NCBI GenBank assembly: GCA_052148715.1
Contig: JBKQHQ010000240.1
Location: 1 to 64,000, forward strand
Reading direction: 5' to 3'
Length of the DNA stretch: 64,000 nt
Source: JBKQHQ01 sp052148715
Lineage (GTDB): Bacteria > Pseudomonadota > Alphaproteobacteria > Rhizobiales > Xanthobacteraceae
Under the pieces are notes generated by a model, which saw only the letters and a list, made by a program, of their open reading frames with translations, had not been told where the DNA came from and did no database searches. The translations under genes were made by a program, and so were the position numbers. Of the stretch, positions 51,938 to 60,531 are shown one piece after another. Numbering within the stretch: position 1 is the stretch's first letter; each line of letters opens with the position of its first letter.

Positions 51938-52327
51938 CTAGTTGGACATGCCCTCCACGAGGAATGAAAGCGAGTCCGTGGACTTCATTCGGGCTGCATC
52001 AATCTCTTTCTGGGCCGCCGAGTTGTGCCAGGCCTGTGCTTTCTCGACGCTATCGAACGCGATTACGACAAAGCGCTGCGGCGGAGCTCCATCGAGCCCA
52101 GTTACGCTCTGGGTGCGCACGACGTAACGACCGCCCGCGGCCGCAATTGCTGCGGGCGCGGTTTTCTCGACAACGCCGGTCTTGAAACTGTCGGCGTCGG
52201 TTATCTTCTGAATGGCAATGACAACGTAAGTTGGCGGCTTCGCCTGCGCATGAAGACGCTGGATGGCCGCACCTCCAATCGCGACACCTGCGAGAAGGGT
52301 TAGTGCCAGTGCTATTGGTCGTTTCAT
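51938..52327 (-). CDS. DUF1330 exported protein
   Basis: A 129-residue protein with a signal peptide (cut near LHAQA) and a DUF1330 ferredoxin-like domain: YVVIAIQKITDADSFK, then GGRYVVRTQSV and FVVIAFDSVEKAQAWHNS. This family belongs to the dimeric alpha-beta barrels; substrate unknown. ATG 52327 has GGGAGAAC upstream. Confidence 0.88.
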   Translation of the reverse strand: MKRPIALALTLLAGVAIGGAAIQRLHAQAKPPTYVVIAIQKITDADSFKTGVVEKTAPAAIAAAGGRYVVRTQSVTGLDGAPPQRFVVIAFDSVEKAQAWHNSAAQKEIDAARMKSTDSLSFLVEGMSN

Positions 52328-52384
52328 GGCGTTCTCCCGGATGGTTGAATATCTCTCCCTCGATCTGCGAGGTTGCGTGCAGGA

Positions 52385-52441
52385 GATAAAGGTGCCGAAG
52401 GGGAGGCGTCGTCATTCAAACGAATGAGGCTGCAGCGATTT
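52385..52441 (-). promoter_or_regulatory. Duplicated leader element, copy 2
   Basis: The second copy of the block at 51503-51560, with palindrome CATTC-AAAC-GAATG at 52413-52426, 58-115 bases upstream of the DUF1330 gene's start. A LuxR-type regulator gene begins 160 bases further along, divergent. Confidence 0.65.
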
Positions 52442-52602
52442 CGCGGCGCGCATCCCGCCACCACGGACCTAGCGAAGGTCGTCGGATCGTGCTCCGCGCG
52501 GCTCCTGTCGATCCATTGAATGCGCCCATCACCTTGAAAAGCCTTCAGAATATTGCCATTGTGCGCACATCTTCGCAGCCGTGCCGGCCCACGGACTGAA
52601 CG

Positions 52603-53751
52603 ATGCGCATGCTAGCACACCAGCGATTGTCCGATCTGATCGGCATGATCTACGATTGTGCCGTTGAGCCGGAACGTTGGCGGGACACGTTGGCGGAGAT
52701 TTGCCGCGACCTAGAATGCGTGTCCGGGATGATCCTGCTGGTCGATTTGGAGCATTCGCGGCATCGGTTCGCGCATAGTTGGGGGCTTAGTGCCGATTGG
52801 ACGAAGCGCTATTTCGACTTTTCCAATGATCTGACCAGATTTTACACGCGCGCCTTTAGCCGTCAGTATTGCCTTGACGGCGAGCCGTTGATCCTGTCGC
52901 ACATCGTCCCGAAAGTTGGCCCGTTCGGCGAGCGTATTTTTGCCGAATTGACCCGGCCGCAGGGCATCTCGGAGGCGATGCAGACCGTCGTTCTGCGCGA
53001 GGCGAGGCGCATCGCCATATTCGGCGCGAACCGACATGAAAGCGTCGGAGCGCTGACGGATGACGTGCTCGCGATCACGCGCCTGCTCGTGCCGCATATT
53101 AGGCGCGCGGTGACGATCCTCGACCTCCTCGATATGAGGAAGATCGAAGCGCAGACGCTCGCGGCGACGCTCGACAACTTTACGGCCGGTGTCCTTGTCG
53201 TCGGCGACCGAGGGCGGGTTCTGCACGCCAATGATGCCGCGCGCCGCATGTTGTCGGCGCGCGAGCCGATCGCCGCGGTCAACGGACTTCTGTCGGCGCG
53301 CAACGCAAGGGCCAACGACGAGCTGGCAAACGCGATCTCACTTGCCCGCACGGACGAAGCGATGATCGCTGGCAGCGGGATCGGCGTTCCGCTGCGGGAT
53401 GACGGACCGTCCGTCGCGCATGTACTGCCGCTTGCGCGCGGCGATCTGCGCACCCGGTTGATGCCGCAGGCGACCGCCGCCGTCTTTGTCACTCAGGCGG
53501 AAAGCTTTGCTCCCGGTGACCTCGGCGCGCTGGCCGGAAACTTCGGCCTCACGCCGGCGGAAGCGGGAATGCTCGAGCGTCTGGCCGGCAATGAGACGCT
53601 CACCGAAGCGGCCAAGGCCCTTGGCATTTCCCTGGCGACGGCGAGGACGCATCTGGCTCACATTTTCTCCAAGACCGGCGTCTCGCGCCAAGCCGACCTC
53701 CTTTCGCTGGTCAATCGCCTGGTGCCGCCGGTCCATCGGCCGGAAGGCTGA
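52603..53751 (+). CDS. LuxR-family helix-turn-helix regulator
   Basis: A 382-residue regulator. The N-terminal ~170 residues are a sensor of unknown ligand, followed by a PAS-like stretch (LDNFTAGVLVVGDRGRVLHANDAARRML) and a C-terminal LuxR helix-turn-helix: LTPAEAGMLERLAGNETLTE, then AAKALGISLATARTHLAHIF. This architecture is common in rhizobia and is not an acyl-homoserine-lactone receptor. It is divergent from the DUF1330 gene and may control the duplicated leader elements. Confidence 0.88.
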   Translation: MRMLAHQRLSDLIGMIYDCAVEPERWRDTLAEICRDLECVSGMILLVDLEHSRHRFAHSWGLSADWTKRYFDFSNDLTRFYTRAFSRQYCLDGEPLILSHIVPKVGPFGERIFAELTRPQGISEAMQTVVLREARRIAIFGANRHESVGALTDDVLAITRLLVPHIRRAVTILDLLDMRKIEAQTLAATLDNFTAGVLVVGDRGRVLHANDAARRMLSAREPIAAVNGLLSARNARANDELANAISLARTDEAMIAGSGIGVPLRDDGPSVAHVLPLARGDLRTRLMPQATAAVFVTQAESFAPGDLGALAGNFGLTPAEAGMLERLAGNETLTEAAKALGISLATARTHLAHIFSKTGVSRQADLLSLVNRLVPPVHRPEG

Positions 53752-53789
53752 TTTGCGGGCCGAAACCTCGTGCACCCCACATGGGCGTC

Positions 53790-56294
53790 TCATCCTGCGG
53801 CGGCGTTTTGCACTGCCATCGTATTGTGACCCGCCGTCATATAGTTCGGCTTAACCTCGTCCGGATCAAAATCGTCGACCGCGATGACGCGTGCGGTAAG
53901 CGCTTCGATCTCGCGCAGCAGCCCCGCTTCGCTCTCCGTGATCACGCCCTTTGTCACGGCATCGCCGATCCAGTCGCTGCCGAGATGGCGGCGTACTACG
54001 CCGCGCCGGACGGCGCGCTCCAGCTTCTTCTCGGCTTCCTCAGCCCGGACCACCTTCTCAAACGTCACCTCGAGCAGGCCGGCCGGGTCACCGGCATCCT
54101 TTGAGACGTAGATGTATCGGGTCAAGCGGTCGCGCGTTTCGCCCGGCTGCAGCGTGAGTCCGACGATCTTGTGGCCGAGCCAATCCGGTGCCGGCCGATA
54201 CGGCAAACCGAGCGGAAAGACGACGGCTTTCATCACCTGCCGCGCCCACGCGACCGGGAAGTTGTCGATCGTGCCGCACAGGGCAGCCTGGAGCCGATAC
54301 AGTCCGTTCTGCGCGGCAAACGCAACGATCGCGCGGTCGTCGGCCGGCGCGGCGTCGTCTTCGTAACGCTTGAGGACGCAGGCGAGCAGATAAAGCTCCG
54401 ACAGCGCATCGGCGAGGCGGCCGGTGAGCTTCTGCCGGGTGCGCAGCCCGGCGCCGCCCAGGAGCAGCACCGTCAGGTCGGCCACAAACGCGAAATTGCG
54501 GCTCGCGCGCCAAAGCTGGCGGTGCCACACGGCCATCTCGAACGCACCTTTGGGCACCTTGGCGAAGCGCCCGCCGGTGATGTTATGGAGGAAGGCGCCG
54601 GACGCGTTCGCAAGCGAAAACGAGATGTGGCCCAACAACGCGTCCTCGAAGGCCGCCAGGCCGCGCCGCGCATCCTGATCCTGGCAAGCCTGCATCTCGC
54701 GGCCGAGGTAGGGGTGGGAGCGCAGAGCCGCCTGGGTGAACGTGATGAGCACGCGAGTCACGATATTGGCGCCTTCCACCGCGATGGCGGCTGGGATCAT
54801 CTGATACGCCGACTGCAGGTAGTTGGCCGCACCGTCGCAGACGGCTCGGCCGCCGTGCAGGTCCATGGCGTCGTTGACGGCGCGGCGCAGACGCTCGGTG
54901 GTTTGGTATTTCATCAGCGCCGAGATGACCGCCGGCTTCTCGCCGCGGCTCACCATCGCCGCGGTGACCGCACGGCCCGCCTCGTTGACATAGGCGGTCT
55001 CGATCATGCGTGCGAGCGGTTCTTCGAGACCTTCCATCTTGGCAATGGGAAACCCGAACTGCCGGCGGATGCGTCCGTAGGCAGTCGAGAGCCGCAGCAT
55101 CAACTTGGCGCCCGCCGCGGCGCAGGCCGGCAGCGAGATCGCGCGGCTGCCGGACACACATTCCATCAGCATGCGCCAACCCTGCCCGGCCATGCTCCCG
55201 CCGCCGATCACCGACTCGAGCGGAATGAAGACGTCCCTGCCCCAGGTCGGGCCGTTCGGGAACGCCGCGCCAGCGGGCAGGTGGCGCCGTCCGATCTTCA
55301 CGCCGGAAAGATCCGCCGGCACCAGCGCGACCGTGATGCCGACATCGTCGCCTTTGCCGAGGAGGTTGTCAGGATCGAACAGGCGAAAGGCGAGGCCTAA
55401 CAATGTCGCACCGGGTGCAAGCGTGATATAGCGCTTGTCCCACGACACGCGAATGCCGATCGTTTCGGCGCCTTTGTAGTTGCCGCGTACGATCGTTCCG
55501 ATGTCGCGCATGGTGGCCGCGTCGGAACCCGATGTCGGACCAGTCAACGCCAGGCACGGAATGTCCTGTCCCTTCGCGAGCCGCGGCAGATAATAATTTT
55601 TTTGTTCGTTGGTGCCGTAGGCCTCGATCAGTTCCCCGAGACCGAGCGAGTTGGGGATCATGATGATGGTGAACACGTCGGGAGAACGTGAGGCCACCTT
55701 GCCCAGAATGAGCGACAGAGCCTGGGCCGAGAAACCCAGGCCGCCGTACCTTTTCGAGATCCGGATGCCGAGGAAGCCGCGGTTCTTCACGAAGCTCCAG
55801 ATTTCCTCCGGGATTTCCTTTGTGTGCCGAATTTGCCAATCGTTGATCATCCGGCACAGATCTTCGGTCGGGCCGTCGAGAAACGCCCTCTCTTCCTCCG
55901 TGATCGTGACGGGGGGGACTGCACGCAGCTTTTCCCAGTCCGGCTTGCCGCCGAAGAGCTCGCTCTCGAACCCGACGCTGCCGCCATTCAACGCCTGCCG
56001 TGCGGTGTCCGAGACCCGGGGCAGCACACGCCGGATGCGATGGAAGATCGGCGCGACAAGAACCCGGCGCCGCAACGGAGGAAAGGAAAGTGCGCCGAAT
56101 ACCAAGACCGGGAGCCACCCCAAGAGGCCCAGTAGCCCAAATGACGGAGCTTCGACGTGCCCCTTCAGCGAGCCGATTTGCAGAATTAACGTGACGGCCA
56201 GAAGGACGAGAGCCCAGATCCACTGCGGGGCATGACGGATTGCAAGCACCAAAATGCCCACAAGGCATAGGAAGAGGGCTACCAGTCCCGACAT
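53790..56294 (-). CDS. fadE: Acyl-CoA dehydrogenase FadE
   Basis: An 834-residue membrane-associated acyl-CoA dehydrogenase, first step of fatty-acid beta-oxidation. Two N-terminal membrane helices are followed by the dehydrogenase core (LALTGPTSGSDAATM, RRQFGFPIAKMEG, MDLHGGRAVCDG) and the FadE-specific C-terminal domain of about 300 residues. Length matches E. coli-type FadE (~814). ATG 56294. Monocistronic; FAD and acyl-CoA binding residues look intact. Confidence 0.93.
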   Translation of the reverse strand: MSGLVALFLCLVGILVLAIRHAPQWIWALVLLAVTLILQIGSLKGHVEAPSFGLLGLLGWLPVLVFGALSFPPLRRRVLVAPIFHRIRRVLPRVSDTARQALNGGSVGFESELFGGKPDWEKLRAVPPVTITEEERAFLDGPTEDLCRMINDWQIRHTKEIPEEIWSFVKNRGFLGIRISKRYGGLGFSAQALSLILGKVASRSPDVFTIIMIPNSLGLGELIEAYGTNEQKNYYLPRLAKGQDIPCLALTGPTSGSDAATMRDIGTIVRGNYKGAETIGIRVSWDKRYITLAPGATLLGLAFRLFDPDNLLGKGDDVGITVALVPADLSGVKIGRRHLPAGAAFPNGPTWGRDVFIPLESVIGGGSMAGQGWRMLMECVSGSRAISLPACAAAGAKLMLRLSTAYGRIRRQFGFPIAKMEGLEEPLARMIETAYVNEAGRAVTAAMVSRGEKPAVISALMKYQTTERLRRAVNDAMDLHGGRAVCDGAANYLQSAYQMIPAAIAVEGANIVTRVLITFTQAALRSHPYLGREMQACQDQDARRGLAAFEDALLGHISFSLANASGAFLHNITGGRFAKVPKGAFEMAVWHRQLWRASRNFAFVADLTVLLLGGAGLRTRQKLTGRLADALSELYLLACVLKRYEDDAAPADDRAIVAFAAQNGLYRLQAALCGTIDNFPVAWARQVMKAVVFPLGLPYRPAPDWLGHKIVGLTLQPGETRDRLTRYIYVSKDAGDPAGLLEVTFEKVVRAEEAEKKLERAVRRGVVRRHLGSDWIGDAVTKGVITESEAGLLREIEALTARVIAVDDFDPDEVKPNYMTAGHNTMAVQNAAAG

Positions 56295-56692
56295 GGCCGC
56301 GAGCCTCCGTCAATCATCGTGCAGCCTAAGATACCGTCATGTCGATTCAAAGTGTCGCCCATGCTCGCGGCCGACGTAGGCTGTGGGTAGTTGGGACTGT
56401 CCTTTAATTCTCCGGTAAGTCGACATTGGAACAGGGTGACGGGCAGTCTGCCTCCTTGAGCGAAACATGCCGGGTCCTGGGTCGGAGCCAGTTCATGCGG
56501 GAAGGGAAGCTCATAAATCTGTTTGGCGCGGATATTGATGCTCGGACAAGCCGGCCCATGATGCCATGGCCCTCACCGCTTTGCCCCGCCTATTTCCCAG
56601 TCCGATAATCGCCCGGATTGTGCCAATGAGAACGAGCACGCTGTTACGATCGTTCGCGATCCTGTTTTGCACGCTACCTTTCGCCCTCCCGG
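56295..56692. other. Intergenic stretch with possible secreted-protein remnant
   Basis: On the plus strand from 56626 a convincing signal peptide is encoded (MRTSTLLRSFAILFCTLPFA, cut near ANA/CG), but after about 35 codons the frame runs into the opposite-strand caspase gene without further features. Perhaps the 5' end of a lost gene. Nothing else is seen. Confidence 0.35.
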
Positions 56693-58666
56693 CTAACGCC
56701 TGCGGAACCAATTGCGATGCCAATTCCGGATCGGCGCGGGCCCCCCTCTCTGCCAGCCGTCGCCCACGCCGTCCCCGACAGGCCGCGGTGGGCTCGCGAG
56801 AGCAAGCCCTCTCAGGGCTTCCATCGCATACACGCTACCAGCATCAGCGGCTTTCCGGTACCAGCGCGCGGCTTCCGCAGCATCCTTGGCGACGCCCCTA
56901 CCGGTCTCGTACATGCGTCCGAGCTCGACCATGCCGCGAGTATCTCCGGCATCGGCCGCTTTGCGGTACAAGCGCACGGCCTCTGCATCATTCCACATGA
57001 CCAGCCTGCCGTCGCGGTACATGTCGCCAAGGTCGATCATGGCGAGCGTATGACCAGCGTTTGCGGCGAAGTTGTACAAACGCACAGCTTCAAAATTCGC
57101 GTCCGGGCCGCCGGCCGCTTGTAAAGCGCGTGCGAGCTGAAATGTTAGGCGCGGATCATTCGGGTGAATAGCGAGAGCGGCCCGGCAGGTCGGCACGGCT
57201 CGGGCAAAGTTTATCTCGTTGATAGCAAGGCCCCTGATTCCCATCGGTCGCGTCGTGTCATTGCCGGACGCCGCAAGACTATCGCACTCGCTCACTTCGG
57301 TGGGAGCTGATGTGGCAGGCGGCAACAGCGCGAGCTTGATCCTCCGACTTTCTTCCCTTTTGTTGCGGATGAACACAACCTCGATCTCCTTGCCGGCCGG
57401 ACTATCCGCTGTGAAGCGCGGCAGATCGCGCATCTCGGTAATGTCCTTGCCGTCGAACTTGATGATGACATCGCCGGGTTGAAGCCCGGCGGGCTTCGCG
57501 GGACCATCATCGATCAGGCTAGCAATCAGAGCCCCGCGCGGCGGTCTAACGCCGAGGCTTTCGGCGATCTCGTTGGTCACCTGCTGGGTCCGCACGCCGA
57601 GCCACGCCCTTCCAGGGCTGGATGCTGGCGCAGCATCGGGCGGATCGGGCAGCGCGACGGGCTTGGGGGAGCTGTCTTTGGGAAGAGCCGGTTGAACGGG
57701 CGGAACTAAGTTAGCAGTGTCCTTCTTTTTCAAGTCTTCCCGTCGCTCGCGCGCCAGTGTCGCATAGATGGTGTCACCGTAACGCGCAATGAAATCGTCG
57801 AGCACCGCAATACTGGTCGTGTCCTTCACGAAAGGCCACGTCCGCTCCGCCTCGCTTGCAGCCGGCGGCGGTGTGGCGGGCGTCGCCGGTGACGTGGCGG
57901 CAGAAGCCGTGCCGCGCAAATAGAACTCGCCGATCAACGATATCGACAGCTCGGGAAGCTGCGCATGCTTGGTGGCTTCGTACACATCGGCGCTGACACG
58001 GCGGAACAGCGTGCCGATCTCGTCCGGCGTTTCTATGTGATTCAGGAACGCCCCGGTATAGGGACTGTTGCGACCGCTTCCGTCCGCCGCCGTTTTGCCG
58101 GCCTGAGTGGCGAAGGCCACGATCATGCCCTGCGGCGTGTCGATGCGGGCGAGGCCGCGCTGCATGGAGGCCGCGCGACTGACGCCGATCGAGCGTTTCA
58201 ATTCCTCCGCCAGCGGATTGTCACGGCACGAATCGAGCACGAGGATGCGTACGGTCCGCGCCTGCTGAAGATCCGCGACAACTTCATCGACCCTCGTCAT
58301 CCGACGCAGGTCCGCCTCGTCGGAGAGCTTGGCATCGGTCGGTATCAAGTAGTTGATTCCGGCGAACTGCATGGCGTGGCCGCTATAGTACAATAGCGCC
58401 ACATCGGCATCACGGACGGCACGCGCAAAGCGAATGGTTGCGTCGTCCATGCCGGACTTGTCGAGGTCGAGGCCGACGATGGTCTCAAAGCCCGAACGCT
58501 TGAGCGCGGCAGCAACATCTTCCGCGTCATTGCGCGGGTTAGGCAGACGCGGCGCGCTCGCATAGGCGCCGTTGCCGATGACGAGCGCAACGCGTTTCTC
58601 GGCATGACTAGACACGATACTGAGAAACAGCACTGAGGCGCACGCGAAAACAGTGGCAAAGCGCAT
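56693..58666 (-). CDS. Caspase-family (C14) protease with PDZ domain and Sel1 repeats
   Basis: A 657-residue exported protein. After a signal peptide (cut near SHAE) comes a metacaspase-like domain: RVALVIGNGAY, catalytic His97 in LLYYSGHAMQ and Cys147 in VLDSCRDNP. A Pro/Ala-rich linker leads to a PDZ-like domain (WLGVRTQQVTNEIAESLGV, GPAKPAGLQPGDVIIKFDGK), then three Sel1 repeats (for example AVRLYRKAADAGDTRGMVELG). The last ~35 residues are Arg/Gly/Trp-rich and look like read-through into unrelated sequence. ATG 58666. Probably a periplasmic protease with substrate-binding modules. Confidence 0.85.
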   Translation of the reverse strand: MRFATVFACASVLFLSIVSSHAEKRVALVIGNGAYASAPRLPNPRNDAEDVAAALKRSGFETIVGLDLDKSGMDDATIRFARAVRDADVALLYYSGHAMQFAGINYLIPTDAKLSDEADLRRMTRVDEVVADLQQARTVRILVLDSCRDNPLAEELKRSIGVSRAASMQRGLARIDTPQGMIVAFATQAGKTAADGSGRNSPYTGAFLNHIETPDEIGTLFRRVSADVYEATKHAQLPELSISLIGEFYLRGTASAATSPATPATPPPAASEAERTWPFVKDTTSIAVLDDFIARYGDTIYATLARERREDLKKKDTANLVPPVQPALPKDSSPKPVALPDPPDAAPASSPGRAWLGVRTQQVTNEIAESLGVRPPRGALIASLIDDGPAKPAGLQPGDVIIKFDGKDITEMRDLPRFTADSPAGKEIEVVFIRNKREESRRIKLALLPPATSAPTEVSECDSLAASGNDTTRPMGIRGLAINEINFARAVPTCRAALAIHPNDPRLTFQLARALQAAGGPDANFEAVRLYNFAANAGHTLAMIDLGDMYRDGRLVMWNDAEAVRLYRKAADAGDTRGMVELGRMYETGRGVAKDAAEAARWYRKAADAGSVYAMEALRGLALASPPRPVGDGVGDGWQRGGPAPIRNWHRNWFRRR

Positions 58667-59018
58667 GGGTAACCCTCGAACCGAGCCCCTCGTGGAAATA
58701 CTCTTACACACCGTCCGACGGCCGAAAAGGGCTCGCATCTTGCAGCCCGGCTTCTGCCCGACAAATGGATTGGAGGGAACAGGGCGCTGACTGCGGCCAA
58801 TGTGGCCACGGCATATGGCCACTTCGGGTCAATACTGAGACCGCGCGACGGCTCCGTGGCGTTCGCCGGCTACTCGCCTCTGAATGGGACGGGCCCGTTG
58901 CGGCCGACACGCACGGGCGAGACGAAATCGCGCGCCGGAATCGCCAACGGATGCAGTACTATCCGCATTGCCCATACGATGTGGCGGGATCGAACAGGTT
59001 AGACCGAGGTGACCGAGG
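58667..59018. other. Intergenic, no gene seen
   Basis: About 350 bases between divergent genes; it must carry their promoters. No motif or convincing frame seen. Confidence 0.5.
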
Positions 59019-59870
59019 ATGGCATTGAACTACGAACGGGTGATGGCGTATCAGACCGGCGATGTCGCGGTGAGCTATGGCGCGCGTGACTGTATCCTTT
59101 ACGCGCTCGGGATCGGGCTTGGCATGGATCCGGTCGATTCCGGCCAGCTGCAGTTCGTGTATGAGCGAAACCTGCAAGCATTTCCGACCCTGGCGACGGT
59201 GCTCGGCTGGTTCAGGCCGCCCCACGGTTCGCAATTCGGCGTCGACGAGCGGCTCGTCGTGCATGCGGAGCAGAAGCTGACCCTTCATTCCGTGCTGCCG
59301 ATACAAGGCAAGCTGACGAGCCGCGCGCGGGTCAAGGACGTCATCGACAAGGGTCCAGGCAAGGCCGCCATCATTCAGTTCGCGCGCGAGTTGGTCGCAC
59401 CGGACGGAACCCTGGTCGCGTCCATCGACAGCAGCACCCTCGCCCGCCAGCACGGCGGCTTCGGCGGCAGATCGACCTCGACGGTCGAGCCAGCGCCCGT
59501 TCCGGACCGCCTCCCCGATCAGGTCTGCAGCTTGCCGACGCCGCCGAACCTTGCGCTCCTGTTTCGCCTCAACGGCGATGACAATCCGTTGCACGCCGAC
59601 CCCGATCACGCCAAGGCCGTCGGCTTCCCGCGGCCAATCCTGCACGGCATGGCAAGCTTCGGCATCGCGGCCCATGCGGTGCTGCGCGCCGCCGCCGCGT
59701 ATCGGCCGGAACGGCTCAAGAGCATCGAAGCGCGGTTCGTGCGCCCTGTCTTCCCGGGCGAGACGCTGAGCACCGAGATGTGGGTCGACGGCGCCCAGGT
59801 TCTTTTCCGCTGCCGCGCCGCCGAGCGCGACGAGATCGTGCTCGACAACGGGCGCGCCGCATTGCGGTGA
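59019..59870 (+). CDS. MaoC-like (R)-specific enoyl-CoA hydratase 2
   Basis: A 283-residue double hot-dog protein of the hydratase 2 type. The catalytic motif is in the C-terminal half: NGDDNPLHADPDHAKAVGF, followed by PILHGMASFGIA. The N-terminal half is the degenerate hot dog with YALGIGLG. It hydrates trans-2-enoyl-CoA to (R)-3-hydroxyacyl-CoA. ATG 59019 with GACCGAGG close upstream. No other beta-oxidation genes adjoin it apart from fadE 2.7 kb away. Confidence 0.9.
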   Translation: MALNYERVMAYQTGDVAVSYGARDCILYALGIGLGMDPVDSGQLQFVYERNLQAFPTLATVLGWFRPPHGSQFGVDERLVVHAEQKLTLHSVLPIQGKLTSRARVKDVIDKGPGKAAIIQFARELVAPDGTLVASIDSSTLARQHGGFGGRSTSTVEPAPVPDRLPDQVCSLPTPPNLALLFRLNGDDNPLHADPDHAKAVGFPRPILHGMASFGIAAHAVLRAAAAYRPERLKSIEARFVRPVFPGETLSTEMWVDGAQVLFRCRAAERDEIVLDNGRAALR

Positions 59871-59982
59871 TCGCCTGCCTTGTGACGACGGAACCGCAGC
59901 TCTCGACGCCGCTCCGCAATCGGGCGCGCGCGCCTCTGAAGCGTCCCGACCCGTCGCTGGAGCATGATCCCAAAAAAGCCTG

Positions 59983-60003
59983 CCCTCGGGCTTGACCCGA
60001 GGG
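59983..60003 (+). terminator. Stem-loop after MaoC gene, within a repeat-like region
   Basis: A perfect eight-base stem CCCTCGGG/CCCGAGGG with loop CTTGA, about 110 bases after the MaoC stop. There is no T run. The surrounding GAGCATGATC...-type sequence (about 59959-60085) resembles dispersed rhizobial intergenic repeats. Confidence 0.4.
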
Positions 60004-60082
60004 TGGGCACCGATCTTCGCAAAAATCACGCTCCAACAACAAAATAGAGCCCGATGACGACTTGAAGAAAAGTGATCGTGCT

Positions 60083-60370
60083 CTAGTCCAGCAGGCTGAA
60101 CATCGGAACTTTCAGAGGTGAACGAGCAATGCCCGACGATGCCATGGGGACGAGGGCTGGGCCGCAGCGCGCCCGCAGCCCTGCATATCGCGGCGGCTCA
60201 TACAGGCCGATCCAAGCCGGCTCATCCTTGCGCCGGAAAAATGTTTGGAAAGCGAATGCGATGACGGCCGGCATCCCCCAAATCACTCCTAAACTGACGG
60301 ATCCTTGCCGGCTCAGGCTCGCGGCCCATGTCATTTCGCTGACGCCGGGCGTTTCTTCACGGTTGGACAT
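60083..60370 (-). CDS. Small single-helix membrane protein
   Basis: A 95-residue protein with one membrane helix (SLGVIWGMPAVIAFAFQTFF) followed by a basic RRKDEPAW stretch and an aromatic/Pro-rich C-terminal tail. ATG 60370 has AGAGGGGAAAA upstream, a good ribosome-binding site. No family name known to me. Confidence 0.6.
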   Translation of the reverse strand: MSNREETPGVSEMTWAASLSRQGSVSLGVIWGMPAVIAFAFQTFFRRKDEPAWIGLYEPPRYAGLRARCGPALVPMASSGIARSPLKVPMFSLLD

Positions 60371-60531
60371 CGGTCTTTTCCCCTCTGATGCAACCGCTTG
60401 ACATACTACCTGAAAATCGCCGCGCGGCGGCGGTTTCCTTAACAAATGGTTAACCCGATCAAATAGCGATCTGAAATCGGCAGCGCGCTCAACAAGATCA
60501 GCTGACAACCCGCCGCGAGCGTAAGAGGTAA

